Translations under genes and position numbers: made by a program | In this document: in pieces, positions 8,368 through 15,961 of the stretch | How the letters are laid out: every line of letters starts with the position of its first letter | How positions within the stretch are numbered: the stretch's first letter is position 1 | Assembly (NCBI GenBank): GCA_016936235.1 | Contig: JAFGPK010000043.1 | Coordinates: forward strand, 1 to 39,585 | From: Candidatus Fermentibacteraceae bacterium | Lineage (GTDB): Bacteria; Fermentibacterota; Fermentibacteria; Fermentibacterales; JCC-6 | DNA length: 39,585 nt | Direction of reading: 5' to 3' | Notes under the pieces: model-generated | What the model was told of the DNA's origin: nothing | Database searches by the model: none | Seen by the model: only the letters and a program-made list of their open reading frames with translations

Positions 8368-9874
8368 CGCGGCGTGTATCGCTGCCGCCCTCCACCAGGA
8401 CCTGGGCCTGGAACCTGTAAAGCAGTACGTCGCCGAGGTAGGCCTCCGGGGAGAGGCCTGCCTTCAGACAGACGCCCTGAAGGAACTCCTCCAGGTCCCA
8501 TCCCTGCTCCAGGGGAACCTGGGGCAGCAGCACACCTGACCTGCCGTCACCGGTGACGACCAGCAGCCCGTCGGTGCCCACCCGGACCCGGCGCCAGTCA
8601 TCCACTATCTGCAGCGGGGTAAGAACAGAAATCTCGTATTCCAGTCCTTCAAGTTCCGCCGGTGAGACGGGAATGAACCGCGGGTCCTCCAGTGCGGCGG
8701 ACCGGGCCATATCCGCCACGGTCTCCGCGAGGGGGGAGACGGCCAGGATGGAACCGACGCATCCCCTGAGAAGACCGTTCCTCTTCAGCGTCACGAAGGC
8801 CCCCCTCGGAACGGTCAGATCCCGCGGCAGGTCCGCGGGAAGGCTGTAGTCCGTCCCGTCGACGGCGGCCTCCACCGATCCGCGGGCGATCCCCATGAGC
8901 ATATCGCCCATCTCTACCGACAGGCTCCAGCCTGCAGGGTCAGGCTCCTGTGAAGTGAAGAGTATCGAAGCGTACCCCACGACCTGTGACCCGTCTCCCG
9001 AGAAATCGGCGCTTGTGGTCATCGAAAGCAGTTCCGGCTCCATGCCTGGAAAGAACCCGGTGTAGTACATTACCAGGGCCACGGGAAGCCGGCCGCAGGC
9101 GAAGGTCCCCACCCCCTCGGGGAGAGCCTCCTGAGAAGTCGCATTGAGGAAGGCGCCCGCATCCCCGGCCAGGATGGCCGCCACCGTCATGGAATCCACT
9201 TCACGGGCAAGCTCCTCCGGAGGGTAGTGGGACAGGTCACAGCTGGCGATGACCAGTATCCTTCGCTGGAAGGCCTCAGCCAGTATCAGTTCCGCCATGA
9301 ACCTGAGCTGGTCCTCGTCGGCGCTACCCACGATTATGGGGACTATGCTGAAGCCTGGTTCAAGGACCCTCTGAAGGAAGGGCAGCTGGACTTCAAGGCA
9401 GTGCTCAGCCTCGTGGGCAGCCGGGACGAAGGACGCCGCCGGATGAGAAGCCAGGAGTCTCCCGCTTATCTCCTGTTCCACCGGGACCTCGCCCAGGGGA
9501 GTAAGGTAGGAGCCGCCCTGGAAAACGGAGAATCCCGGGAAGGAGACCTGATGGGAAGGCCCGACCAGGACTACGACATCGATATCCTCGCCTCGGATGG
9601 CGCTGTAGAAATCGGCCGCGGTACCGCCGCTGAAGACGTACCCTGCATGGGGCACCACTCCAGCGATCACTGCGCCTCCGGATCCTGTGGAGGTCCGGGG
9701 CTCCAGGAGACTGTCCACCATGGCCTCCAGTACTCCCGGATCCGCTGGGTAGAACCTGCCGGAGCAGACCGGAGGTCTTGCCATGTCTGCAGCATCCGGA
9801 CCTGAACCGTCCTGGGCGGGGGAGCTTCCCCCGCAGGCCAGGAGCATTGAAAGCGCCAGTGTCAATATCCTCAT
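8360..9874 (-). CDS. amrB: AmmeMemoRadiSam protein B-A fusion (Memo + AMMECR1), lipoprotein signal
   Basis: 504 residues. Residues 1-14 look like a lipoprotein signal (MRILTLALSMLLAC, lipobox LLAC, Cys14), which is unusual because Memo and AMMECR1 proteins are normally cytosolic. Residues about 32-310 are the Memo domain: PHAGY (His76), GPSH (His108), EHCLEVQLPFLQ, CDLSHY and CGR (Cys260). His76, His108 and Cys260 align with the metal-binding His49, His81 and Cys244 of human MEMO1; the His-His spacing of 32 is identical. Residues about 320-495 are AMMECR1 (AmmeMemoRadiSam protein A): 'GAFVTLKRNG', the hallmark LRGCVG at 369-374, 'DPRF' and 'SVLTP'. The biochemical role of this protein set is not established. 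The ATG overlaps the stop of the upstream miniprotein (ATGA). It lies in an operon with the matching radical SAM enzyme. Confidence 0.9.
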   Translation of the reverse strand: MRILTLALSMLLACGGSSPAQDGSGPDAADMARPPVCSGRFYPADPGVLEAMVDSLLEPRTSTGSGGAVIAGVVPHAGYVFSGGTAADFYSAIRGEDIDVVVLVGPSHQVSFPGFSVFQGGSYLTPLGEVPVEQEISGRLLASHPAASFVPAAHEAEHCLEVQLPFLQRVLEPGFSIVPIIVGSADEDQLRFMAELILAEAFQRRILVIASCDLSHYPPEELAREVDSMTVAAILAGDAGAFLNATSQEALPEGVGTFACGRLPVALVMYYTGFFPGMEPELLSMTTSADFSGDGSQVVGYASILFTSQEPDPAGWSLSVEMGDMLMGIARGSVEAAVDGTDYSLPADLPRDLTVPRGAFVTLKRNGLLRGCVGSILAVSPLAETVADMARSAALEDPRFIPVSPAELEGLEYEISVLTPLQIVDDWRRVRVGTDGLLVVTGDGRSGVLLPQVPLEQGWDLEEFLQGVCLKAGLSPEAYLGDVLLYRFQAQVLVEGGSDTRRGD

Positions 9875-10044
9875 CCCGCCAGCTCCCTCCAGTGATCGGC
9901 CCGCTTCCTGGAGGTCTTCTTCACCTCGAGTTCCTTCAGGTCCCCCCGGGTCCTCTCACCGGTCCCCAGGGCCGCAGCCGCAGAGGCGAACAGAAGCATC
10001 GCCGCCCTGGACAGGAACCCGCGCCTGCTCATACTGTCTTTCAC
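9871..10044 (-). CDS. 57-residue Tat-signal miniprotein
   Basis: A short gene lying exactly between amrS and the Memo-AMMECR1 gene. GTG at 10044 is chosen because GGAGG sits seven bases upstream; the in-frame ATG at 10032 would be 19 bases away. The product begins with a textbook twin-arginine motif SRRGFLSR (residues 6-13), then a hydrophobic stretch AAMLLFASAAAAL (14-26), leaving a mature part of only about 30 residues that is strongly charged ('LKELEVKKTSRKRADHW'). The stop overlaps the next start (ATGA), and only two bases separate it from the amrS stop, which implies translational coupling. No family recognised. Short Tat proteins of similar size serve as small partners of redox enzymes, so an exported partner or substrate of the AmmeMemoRadiSam proteins is conceivable but unproven. 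Confidence 0.7.
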   Translation of the reverse strand: MKDSMSRRGFLSRAAMLLFASAAAALGTGERTRGDLKELEVKKTSRKRADHWRELAG

Positions 10045-10046
10045 TA

Positions 10047-11036
10047 TCAATCCTCCGATCCGTCCCAGACCCCTGCCACAGGGGAGGAACAGCTGTCGCA
10101 CAAACCATTCGAAATACCCGTGAGTTCCACCTCGTACCCCTGCCTGCGGATGAGTACATGGCCGCAGGCGGGACACCGGGTCACCATGCCTTCGGGAGTG
10201 ACCGCATTGCCGACGTAGACGAAATGAAGCCCCATATCAACGGCCCTCTGACGCGCATCGGCCAGAGTATCCAGAGGGGTGGGAGCAAGGTCGGCCAGCC
10301 TGTACATGGGAAAGAACCTGGAGAAATGAAGCGGCGTATCCGGACCGGCATTTTCCAGCACCCACCTGGACACCGCATCTATATCCTCCGCGTCATCGTT
10401 CAGCGTCGGAACCACCAGGTTCGTTATCTCGACCCAGGTGCCCGACTCTTTCAGGGCCATGATGGTGTCAAGGACCGGATCCAGCGTTCCACCGCATACT
10501 TCCCTGTAATAGTCGTCAGACATCGACTTGAGGTCCACATTGGCGGCATCGATGTATCGAGACAGCTCAGAGAGAGGACCGGGGTTTATGTAACCCGCGG
10601 TGACCAGTATGTTGGCTATCCCCTCATCCCTTGCCAGCCGGGCGCAGTCCCGCGCGTACTCGAAGTAGACCACGGGTTCCGTATAGGTGTACGCGATGGC
10701 CCGGCATCCGTACTCTTTCGCGTTCTCCACCACCGCCTCCGGGGAGAGGTCGTAGGGCGCTACATCCTCCGGGGCCGCCTGGGATATCTCCCAGTTCTGG
10801 CAGAAATCGCACCTCAGATTGCAGCCGGCAGTGGCTATGGAAAACACATCGGCCCCCGGAAGGAAATGGAAGAGGGGTTTCTTCTCCACGGGGTCCACGT
10901 GAACGGCCACGGGTCTGCCGTAGACAAGGCTAACCAGCTCTCCTTCAGCGTTCAGCCTGACCCTGCACCTGCCCCTCTGACCCGGGTCCAGCCGGCACAT
11001 GTGAGGGCACAGCACGCACTGGACACGGTTACTCAT
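10047..11036 (-). CDS. amrS: AmmeMemoRadiSam system radical SAM enzyme
   Basis: 329 residues. The radical SAM 4Fe-4S motif C-x3-C-x2-C is at 'GCNLRCDFCQNW'. An N-terminal cysteine cluster ('CVLCPHMCRL ... RCRV') and the family signature 'PLFHFLPG' precede it. A C-terminal zinc-ribbon-like pair (CPACGH ... CDSC) ends the protein. This arrangement is typical of the radical SAM member of AmmeMemoRadiSam loci, related to pyruvate-formate-lyase-activating enzymes. Its substrate is unknown. Two ATGs are possible. The one at 11036 is chosen because AAGGAGG lies six bases upstream, whereas that site abuts the ATG at 11042 with no spacer. It overlaps the preceding small gene by eight bases. Confidence 0.9.
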   Translation of the reverse strand: MSNRVQCVLCPHMCRLDPGQRGRCRVRLNAEGELVSLVYGRPVAVHVDPVEKKPLFHFLPGADVFSIATAGCNLRCDFCQNWEISQAAPEDVAPYDLSPEAVVENAKEYGCRAIAYTYTEPVVYFEYARDCARLARDEGIANILVTAGYINPGPLSELSRYIDAANVDLKSMSDDYYREVCGGTLDPVLDTIMALKESGTWVEITNLVVPTLNDDAEDIDAVSRWVLENAGPDTPLHFSRFFPMYRLADLAPTPLDTLADARQRAVDMGLHFVYVGNAVTPEGMVTRCPACGHVLIRRQGYEVELTGISNGLCDSCSSPVAGVWDGSED

Positions 11037-11268
11037 CCTCATCCTCCTTCACGACGAACCAGTCGGCGTCATGAAAAGTGACCCATCCGCTCTCAACCAG
11101 TTCCAGCATGAGGTCCATGTCCACTGTCTCTATCGGTTTTGCCCAGGGTCTGTCTTCAAGTCCGGTGAATTCCCTGAGAAGGCGGATGACAGCGGATTCA
11201 GAGTCCTCAGCTCCGCCGGCGGCACCGAGAACCGCAGAGGCGATCACCAGTCCGATCCTCAACAGCAT
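11029..11268 (-). CDS. Small Sec-exported acidic protein, unknown
   Basis: 79 residues. Residues 1-20 (MLLRIGLVIASAVLGAAGGA) look like a Sec signal peptide with an AxGGA-type cleavage region. The mature part of about 60 residues is acidic, contains a possible amphipathic helix ('SAVIRLLREFTGL') and ends EDEDE. A near-perfect GAGGAGG four bases before the ATG, nine bases after the M1 peptidase stop, supports it as a real gene. It overlaps amrS by eight bases, so it belongs to the AmmeMemoRadiSam operon. No family recognised. There are no cysteines in the mature part, so it is unlikely to bind a metal cluster. Confidence 0.65.
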   Translation of the reverse strand: MLLRIGLVIASAVLGAAGGAEDSESAVIRLLREFTGLEDRPWAKPIETVDMDLMLELVESGWVTFHDADWFVVKEDEDE

Positions 11269-11277
11269 GATACCTCC

Positions 11278-14088
11278 TCAGTACAGGTCCGGGAAACCGG
11301 CGGGGGAAAGCCCGATCCGCCACCTGAATTCCCACCGGTCTTCGCCGTCGACGGGATCGGACACCCACAGGGGGAACAGCACTTCCAGCATTGCCACACG
11401 CAGCGAAAGACCGGCGTCCGCCAGGAAATCATCCCGGGTGAACTCCCCGAATCCGTCGGCAAGCCAGCCTCCGGCCAGATAGACCTCGACGGGCAGGAGG
11501 GGAATCGGTATCGGTATCCTCTGCTCCGCCGTGAGTGCGGCCCTTGCCCTCAACGGGCTGTTCCAGTATCCGGGAAGAGCGGGTCCGCTCCTCACATAGT
11601 AGTGCTCTCCGGGTGAAAGGGACCCGTCGGGAGGCAGGAAGGCTCCTATGATACCCCCCGCGAAGAGACCTCCACCAGGCCTGAGCAGCGCATGGAGGGG
11701 AGCGTCACCGGCCACCCTGCCCGCGTAGAGTCTGGTCCTGGTTACGAACCCGCCTGTTATACGGGTCTCGAGGTCGACCGCGATGTCAGCCCTTGCATAT
11801 GCTCCGCCTTCCCATCCGGGTGATGCGAGGCCGCTGGCCTCGGCATCCCAGCAGAACCGGTAGGAAAGGTCGGAAGCGGAAACACCGCCGCTCAGTTCAA
11901 ACCCGTGTCCGGTCTCGACATTGTCACCCCCGTAAACAGTGGTATCCTCAACGCTGAACAGCTCGGCATGAAGAGAGAGGCTTGTCACGGGGTCCGCGGG
12001 TACCCTTCCGGTCATGTGATAGTAAAGTCCCGCGGAGACACTGCCCGTGCCGTAGCCCCTGGAAAGGCCCACGGAGCCGTAAAGACCTCTGTTGCAGGCT
12101 CTAAGGACAGGAGCATGGAGGAAGGTGCCCCATGCGGAGAAACCTCCCTTCTCGAACGGTACGGATGCCCATCCGGTCCAGGTGTAGGGTCCTCCCATGT
12201 AGGATGTGACGGGGGATGACATGCACAAAAGCTCCACCCTCCACGAACCGGCGGCATATGATGGGAAGGGAAGAATCCACAGGCTGTAGAGTTCGGGCCT
12301 CGGGAACGGAATGAGAAGGAGCCTGACCTCAGCCATCGGAGGCAGCGAGTTGTTCCAGGGCGCCCTGTCCGGAATATCAAGGAAAGGGTCCGCCACAGCC
12401 ATGTCCCAGACACCCGCCACGGTGACTGAGGATTCCTCCTCCGGGGACATGGCCACCTCGGTGAGAAGGGAATCCTTCTCACGCACGAGGAGCAGATCGA
12501 AGACCAGATCATGGGGGATATCCCCGGAAAGCCGCACGGTCGTGGAATCATCCGACCGGGTGACGCTCTCCACACGGACGTCGGCGCTTCGTGTGCCCCT
12601 GAGCCAGAAATCGAACTCCTCATCCCATGACCTTCCGGTTACCTCCTCGACTATGGCCTGGAAATCATCGGTATGAGGATGGTGGTACATGAAACGCCGG
12701 AAGTAGGTCGACATGATGATGTCGAAATCATCCTCACCCGTCTGCCTCCTCAGCATCCGGAGGAACAGCGCCGGCTTGGAGTAGTATGTGAAGCCCGTGG
12801 AATGACTGCCGTCACCTGCCGAGGTGGCGTCGCTGAGCACTGGTTCCCTCTCGCAGCCCGAGGCTCCCGTCGCGTATGTCAGCAGGGTCATCTCCTGGTC
12901 GCTCACCTCGAGGAACCAGTCCGGGGTCGTGGTCATGTTCCCCTGGAATCCGTGCCGCCTTTCCATGTATCGGAGTTCGCTGAAGGTGTTCATCCCTTCG
13001 TCGAGCCAGGCCTCGTCGACCTCGTCGTTGCCAAGCATCCCGTAGAACCACTGGTGGCCTATCTCGTGAGCCGTGACCATCTCCAGGGCCCTGGTCATGG
13101 GTATCTCCGCCCCGGAGAATACGAACTGCGGATACTCCATGCCTCCCGCCATGAGCACGACCGGTTCCACAACCCAGAGGTCGGCGTATGGGTATGGCAC
13201 GTACCATTCACCGTAATAGAGAAGAGTGGAGTCAATGACCGCCGGGACGTCGTCCCAGTGTTCCGGGTCGTCATCAAGGAGCACGAGGTGCACACTGACG
13301 GATGACGCCCCCAGCTGTTCCGGGTAGGTGAAGGTGTGTTCCCTCAAGGTATAGTCCGGGCTGGACGACCAGACGAAATCATGCACGTTCTCCGCCGCCC
13401 ATCTGTCGGTTCGGAGTGTCGAATCGCCGGAGAAAACGGTCTCCTGTACCGAACCGGTAGCCGCGGTCACGAAACGGGAGGGTACAGTCACTCTGACCGA
13501 GTAATCCCCGAAATCACTGTAGAACTCCCCGGCCCAGTGGTATCTGCCGAGGTGCCAGCCGCTTTCGTCAAGCACACACATCTTCGGGTACCACTGGGTT
13601 ATCTGATAGGTATCCCCCGCGTGCCCCATCCTGCTCCAGAAGCTGGGCACATGCACCGTGAAGCCGCCCTCAAGACTCACGGTCTCCCCCGGTCGGAGAG
13701 GTTCTTCCATCGATACGTACCCCAGGCAGTCGTCCACATGGACCTCCACCGGGCTGCCGTTCATCGCCCAGCCGGAAAGATCCACCCAGCCCCGATGATC
13801 CTCACCGGAAGCCCTGAAACCGTAGCGGCCCACAGCGTCAAGGTCCCGGCCGAAGGGCGTCTCATGGTCGCGGTAGGCGTTGGGATACAGGTGAAGCCAG
13901 AGGGTGTCGACCGGAAAAGAGGCGCCGTTTGTGAAGGTTATCGACGAAGAGCCCCTGATCAGGAAAGAATCGGGCACCAGCACCACATCCATATCGTAGT
14001 CGGCCCTGCTCTCAGGGCCTGGAAATCCTGCGTTGTGGCCGGACCAGGTCCCGGTTGCCAGGCTGAGGAGAATCACGGGTACGATCAC
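11278..14088 (-). CDS. M1-family metallopeptidase with predicted C-terminal beta-barrel
   Basis: 936 residues from a GTG at 14088. That start is preferred to the longer frame from ATG 14148 because GGGAGG lies just upstream and the product then begins with a clean signal sequence (IVPVILLSLATGTWSG). Residues about 30-540 are a gluzincin of the M1 aminopeptidase type: HEIGH at about 341-345, the third zinc ligand Glu 18 residues on (HEXXH-x18-E, 'DEAWLDEG'), and a GGMEYP variant of the GAMEN exopeptidase motif. Residues about 620-936 have no peptidase features. They are alternating, aromatic- and glycine-rich strands, as in an outer-membrane barrel or surface-antigen-like domain. It is the first gene of the AmmeMemoRadiSam operon, nine bases before the next start. 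It probably trims peptides at the outer membrane; the barrel call is from pattern only. Confidence 0.8.
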   Translation of the reverse strand: MIVPVILLSLATGTWSGHNAGFPGPESRADYDMDVVLVPDSFLIRGSSSITFTNGASFPVDTLWLHLYPNAYRDHETPFGRDLDAVGRYGFRASGEDHRGWVDLSGWAMNGSPVEVHVDDCLGYVSMEEPLRPGETVSLEGGFTVHVPSFWSRMGHAGDTYQITQWYPKMCVLDESGWHLGRYHWAGEFYSDFGDYSVRVTVPSRFVTAATGSVQETVFSGDSTLRTDRWAAENVHDFVWSSSPDYTLREHTFTYPEQLGASSVSVHLVLLDDDPEHWDDVPAVIDSTLLYYGEWYVPYPYADLWVVEPVVLMAGGMEYPQFVFSGAEIPMTRALEMVTAHEIGHQWFYGMLGNDEVDEAWLDEGMNTFSELRYMERRHGFQGNMTTTPDWFLEVSDQEMTLLTYATGASGCEREPVLSDATSAGDGSHSTGFTYYSKPALFLRMLRRQTGEDDFDIIMSTYFRRFMYHHPHTDDFQAIVEEVTGRSWDEEFDFWLRGTRSADVRVESVTRSDDSTTVRLSGDIPHDLVFDLLLVREKDSLLTEVAMSPEEESSVTVAGVWDMAVADPFLDIPDRAPWNNSLPPMAEVRLLLIPFPRPELYSLWILPFPSYAAGSWRVELLCMSSPVTSYMGGPYTWTGWASVPFEKGGFSAWGTFLHAPVLRACNRGLYGSVGLSRGYGTGSVSAGLYYHMTGRVPADPVTSLSLHAELFSVEDTTVYGGDNVETGHGFELSGGVSASDLSYRFCWDAEASGLASPGWEGGAYARADIAVDLETRITGGFVTRTRLYAGRVAGDAPLHALLRPGGGLFAGGIIGAFLPPDGSLSPGEHYYVRSGPALPGYWNSPLRARAALTAEQRIPIPIPLLPVEVYLAGGWLADGFGEFTRDDFLADAGLSLRVAMLEVLFPLWVSDPVDGEDRWEFRWRIGLSPAGFPDLY

Positions 14089-14220
14089 TTGCGCCTCCCT
14101 CGGAAAACACGCGGGCAGTTCCCGCGACGGCTTTCGGACCCTTTTCATTCGGACGGTATTCGATTATCTCCATTATATGGAAAAGACACGGTTTATGAAA
14201 ACGGCGGCGGAGGTGGTCGC
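14089..14220. promoter_or_regulatory. Divergent control region, M1 peptidase operon / rtcB
   Basis: This 132-base gap must hold the promoters of both the six-gene minus-strand operon and rtcB. It contains an AT-rich core with a small palindrome, TCCAT-TAT-ATGGA (14169-14181), which could be an operator or part of either -10 region. I could not pick convincing -35/-10 pairs. Confidence 0.35.
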
Positions 14221-15417
14221 TTGAAGAGGATCGATGACGTGTCCGGCAGGATCCCGGTCCTTTACTGGGGCGACCACATCGAGGAGACCGCCAGAAGGCA
14301 GGCCATCGACCTTTCAAGGCACAGCCGGACATTTCACCATGTGGCGATAATGGCTGACTGCCATCCCGGGTACGGAATGCCCATAGGGGGAGTCATCGCA
14401 TGTCTCGACTCGGTCATTCCCTACGCGGTGGGAGTGGACATCGGCTGCGGGATGGCCGCGGTCCGGACCGGGACACCCTCGAAGGAGCTGAGCACTGATC
14501 GGGTCAGGGACATCGTCGTCGCGGCTGAGCGCAGGATACCCGCCGGAGAGGGTCACTCCCACGGGTCGGGGCAGGAATGGGACCAGTTCTCGCGGATCCC
14601 CGAATGGATGGACGGACGGGGAAGGGACCTGGCGGAGAGGAGCCTCGGCACCCTGGGCGGAGGGAACCATTTCCTGGAGCTGCAGGAGGGAGACGACGGC
14701 TTCGTCTGGCTGATGATACACTCCGGATCCAGGAACACGGGTTTCAGGACGGCGAACCACCATCACGAAATTGCCTTGAAATACTGCAGGGCAAGGAGGC
14801 TTGTCCTTCCAACGGATGAGCTCTCGTATTTGCCCGTGGACAGCTCCGAGGGGCGGGAGTACATCCGCGACATGGAATTCGCCATGGATTACGCCGGGGA
14901 GAACAGGCGGAGGCTCATCGGGTCGTTCATGGAGCTATTCACTGATTGCACAGGCGAGGACGAGTTCCACGACCTGGTGGACATCCATCACAATTACGCC
15001 GCCCGCGAGACCCATTTCGGCAGGGAGGTCTGGATACACCGCAAGGGAGCCACATCGGCCAGGAAGGGTGAGACGGGCATCATCCCGGGCAGCATGGGGA
15101 CTTCATCCTACATTGTGCGCGGCCTGGGCAATCCCGATTCCTTCAGCAGCTGCTCCCACGGCGCCGGCAGGACGATGGGAAGGCGCGAGGCCTCCCGCAG
15201 GCTCAGCGTCGAGGAATGCGACGAATCGATGAAGGGAGTGGTGTTCACCGGCTGGAGGAGGTTCGGAGGCTATGGCAGAAGGAAGAAGGGCGCTCCGGTC
15301 CTGGACCTGAGCGAGGCGCCCGGGGCTTACAAGGACATAGAAGAGGTCATGTCGGCCCAGAGGGACCTTGTGGAACCGGCGGTGAGACTGAGACCCATGG
15401 GAGTGGTGAAGGGCTGA
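14221..15417 (+). CDS. rtcB: RtcB-type RNA ligase
   Basis: 398 residues. RtcB joins RNA 2',3'-cyclic or 3'-phosphate ends to 5'-OH ends using GTP and Mn2+, in RNA repair or tRNA splicing. Seen here: GVDIGCG with metal ligands D73 and C76, GGGNHF (H150), HSGSRNTG (H167), HNYA (H257), HRKGATSA (273-280) and SHGAGR with the guanylylated histidine H313. All catalytic positions are present. The frame is open far upstream, but homology begins just after 14221. TTG at 14221 has GGAGGT six bases before it, so it is the chosen start. At about 400 residues it belongs to the shorter RtcB-like branch; E. coli RtcB is also about 400, archaeal enzymes about 480. No archease or RtcA is adjacent. A nitroreductase follows 40 bases later. 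Confidence 0.9.
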   Translation: MKRIDDVSGRIPVLYWGDHIEETARRQAIDLSRHSRTFHHVAIMADCHPGYGMPIGGVIACLDSVIPYAVGVDIGCGMAAVRTGTPSKELSTDRVRDIVVAAERRIPAGEGHSHGSGQEWDQFSRIPEWMDGRGRDLAERSLGTLGGGNHFLELQEGDDGFVWLMIHSGSRNTGFRTANHHHEIALKYCRARRLVLPTDELSYLPVDSSEGREYIRDMEFAMDYAGENRRRLIGSFMELFTDCTGEDEFHDLVDIHHNYAARETHFGREVWIHRKGATSARKGETGIIPGSMGTSSYIVRGLGNPDSFSSCSHGAGRTMGRREASRRLSVEECDESMKGVVFTGWRRFGGYGRRKKGAPVLDLSEAPGAYKDIEEVMSAQRDLVEPAVRLRPMGVVKG

Positions 15418-15457
15418 CAGGTAATAGAACGCATCTTGCACCTCGAAGGGAGCGGAT

Positions 15458-15961
15458 ATGCTGGATACGATCAGAAGGAGAAGGAGCATAAGGAAGTACC
15501 TGAACAGGCCGATTCAGGACGACATGATTGAAACGCTTCTGAGGGCCGCTATGCAGGCGCCCTCCGCCCGCAACCTCCAGCCCTGGGAATTCATCGTCAT
15601 CAGGGACCGGGAGACTCTGGCTCGAATTCCGGACTACCATCCCTACTCCTCGATGGTCCCGGGGGCAGGGGCGGCGGTACTTGTCTGCGGGAACACGGAA
15701 CTGCAGGTGGACCCCGGCTATATCGCTCAGGACTGCTCGGCAGCGGTGGAGAACCTCCTCCTGGAAGCCGTGAACCAGGGACTGGGAGCGGTCTGGCTGG
15801 GCGTTTTCCCCAGGAAGGAGAGGATAGACGGAATGGTGGAGCTTTTCGATCTTCCGCAGAACATCATCCCGGTGGCCCTTGTCTCCCTGGGCTATCCGGC
15901 GGAAGATCCCGGTTTCCAGGACAGGTATGCTCCTCTGAAGGTCCACATGGAGAAATGGTGA
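15458..15961 (+). CDS. Nitroreductase-family FMN oxidoreductase
   Basis: 167 residues, cytosolic. The N-terminus has the flavin-binding signature RRRSIRKY (residues 7-14) followed by 'MQAPSARNLQPWEF', which contacts the FMN phosphate and ring. The middle 'QDCSAAVENLLLEAVNQGLGAVWLG' is the standard core of this family, and 'IPVALVSLGYPAE' the C-terminal strand. Members use NAD(P)H to reduce nitro compounds, quinones or flavins; the true substrate cannot be read from sequence. GGGAG lies about six bases before the ATG. It lies 40 bases after rtcB and probably shares its transcript. Its stop codon directly abuts the stop of the convergent gene at 15962. Confidence 0.9.
   Translation: MLDTIRRRRSIRKYLNRPIQDDMIETLLRAAMQAPSARNLQPWEFIVIRDRETLARIPDYHPYSSMVPGAGAAVLVCGNTELQVDPGYIAQDCSAAVENLLLEAVNQGLGAVWLGVFPRKERIDGMVELFDLPQNIIPVALVSLGYPAEDPGFQDRYAPLKVHMEKW

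Noticed and set aside
9783-11081. 432-codon plus-strand frame across the amrS region
   Set aside because: It is antisense to the radical SAM gene, Pro/Arg/Ser-rich and has no recognisable motif.
14089-14148. Twenty-residue N-terminal extension of the M1 peptidase from ATG 14148
   Set aside because: The extension is basic and proline-rich, and would bury the signal peptide. GTG 14088 has a clear ribosome site and a clean signal.
13336-14220. Long N-terminal extension of the RtcB frame
   Set aside because: It lies antisense to the M1 peptidase gene and has no RtcB similarity. TTG 14221 with a good ribosome site starts at the conserved region.
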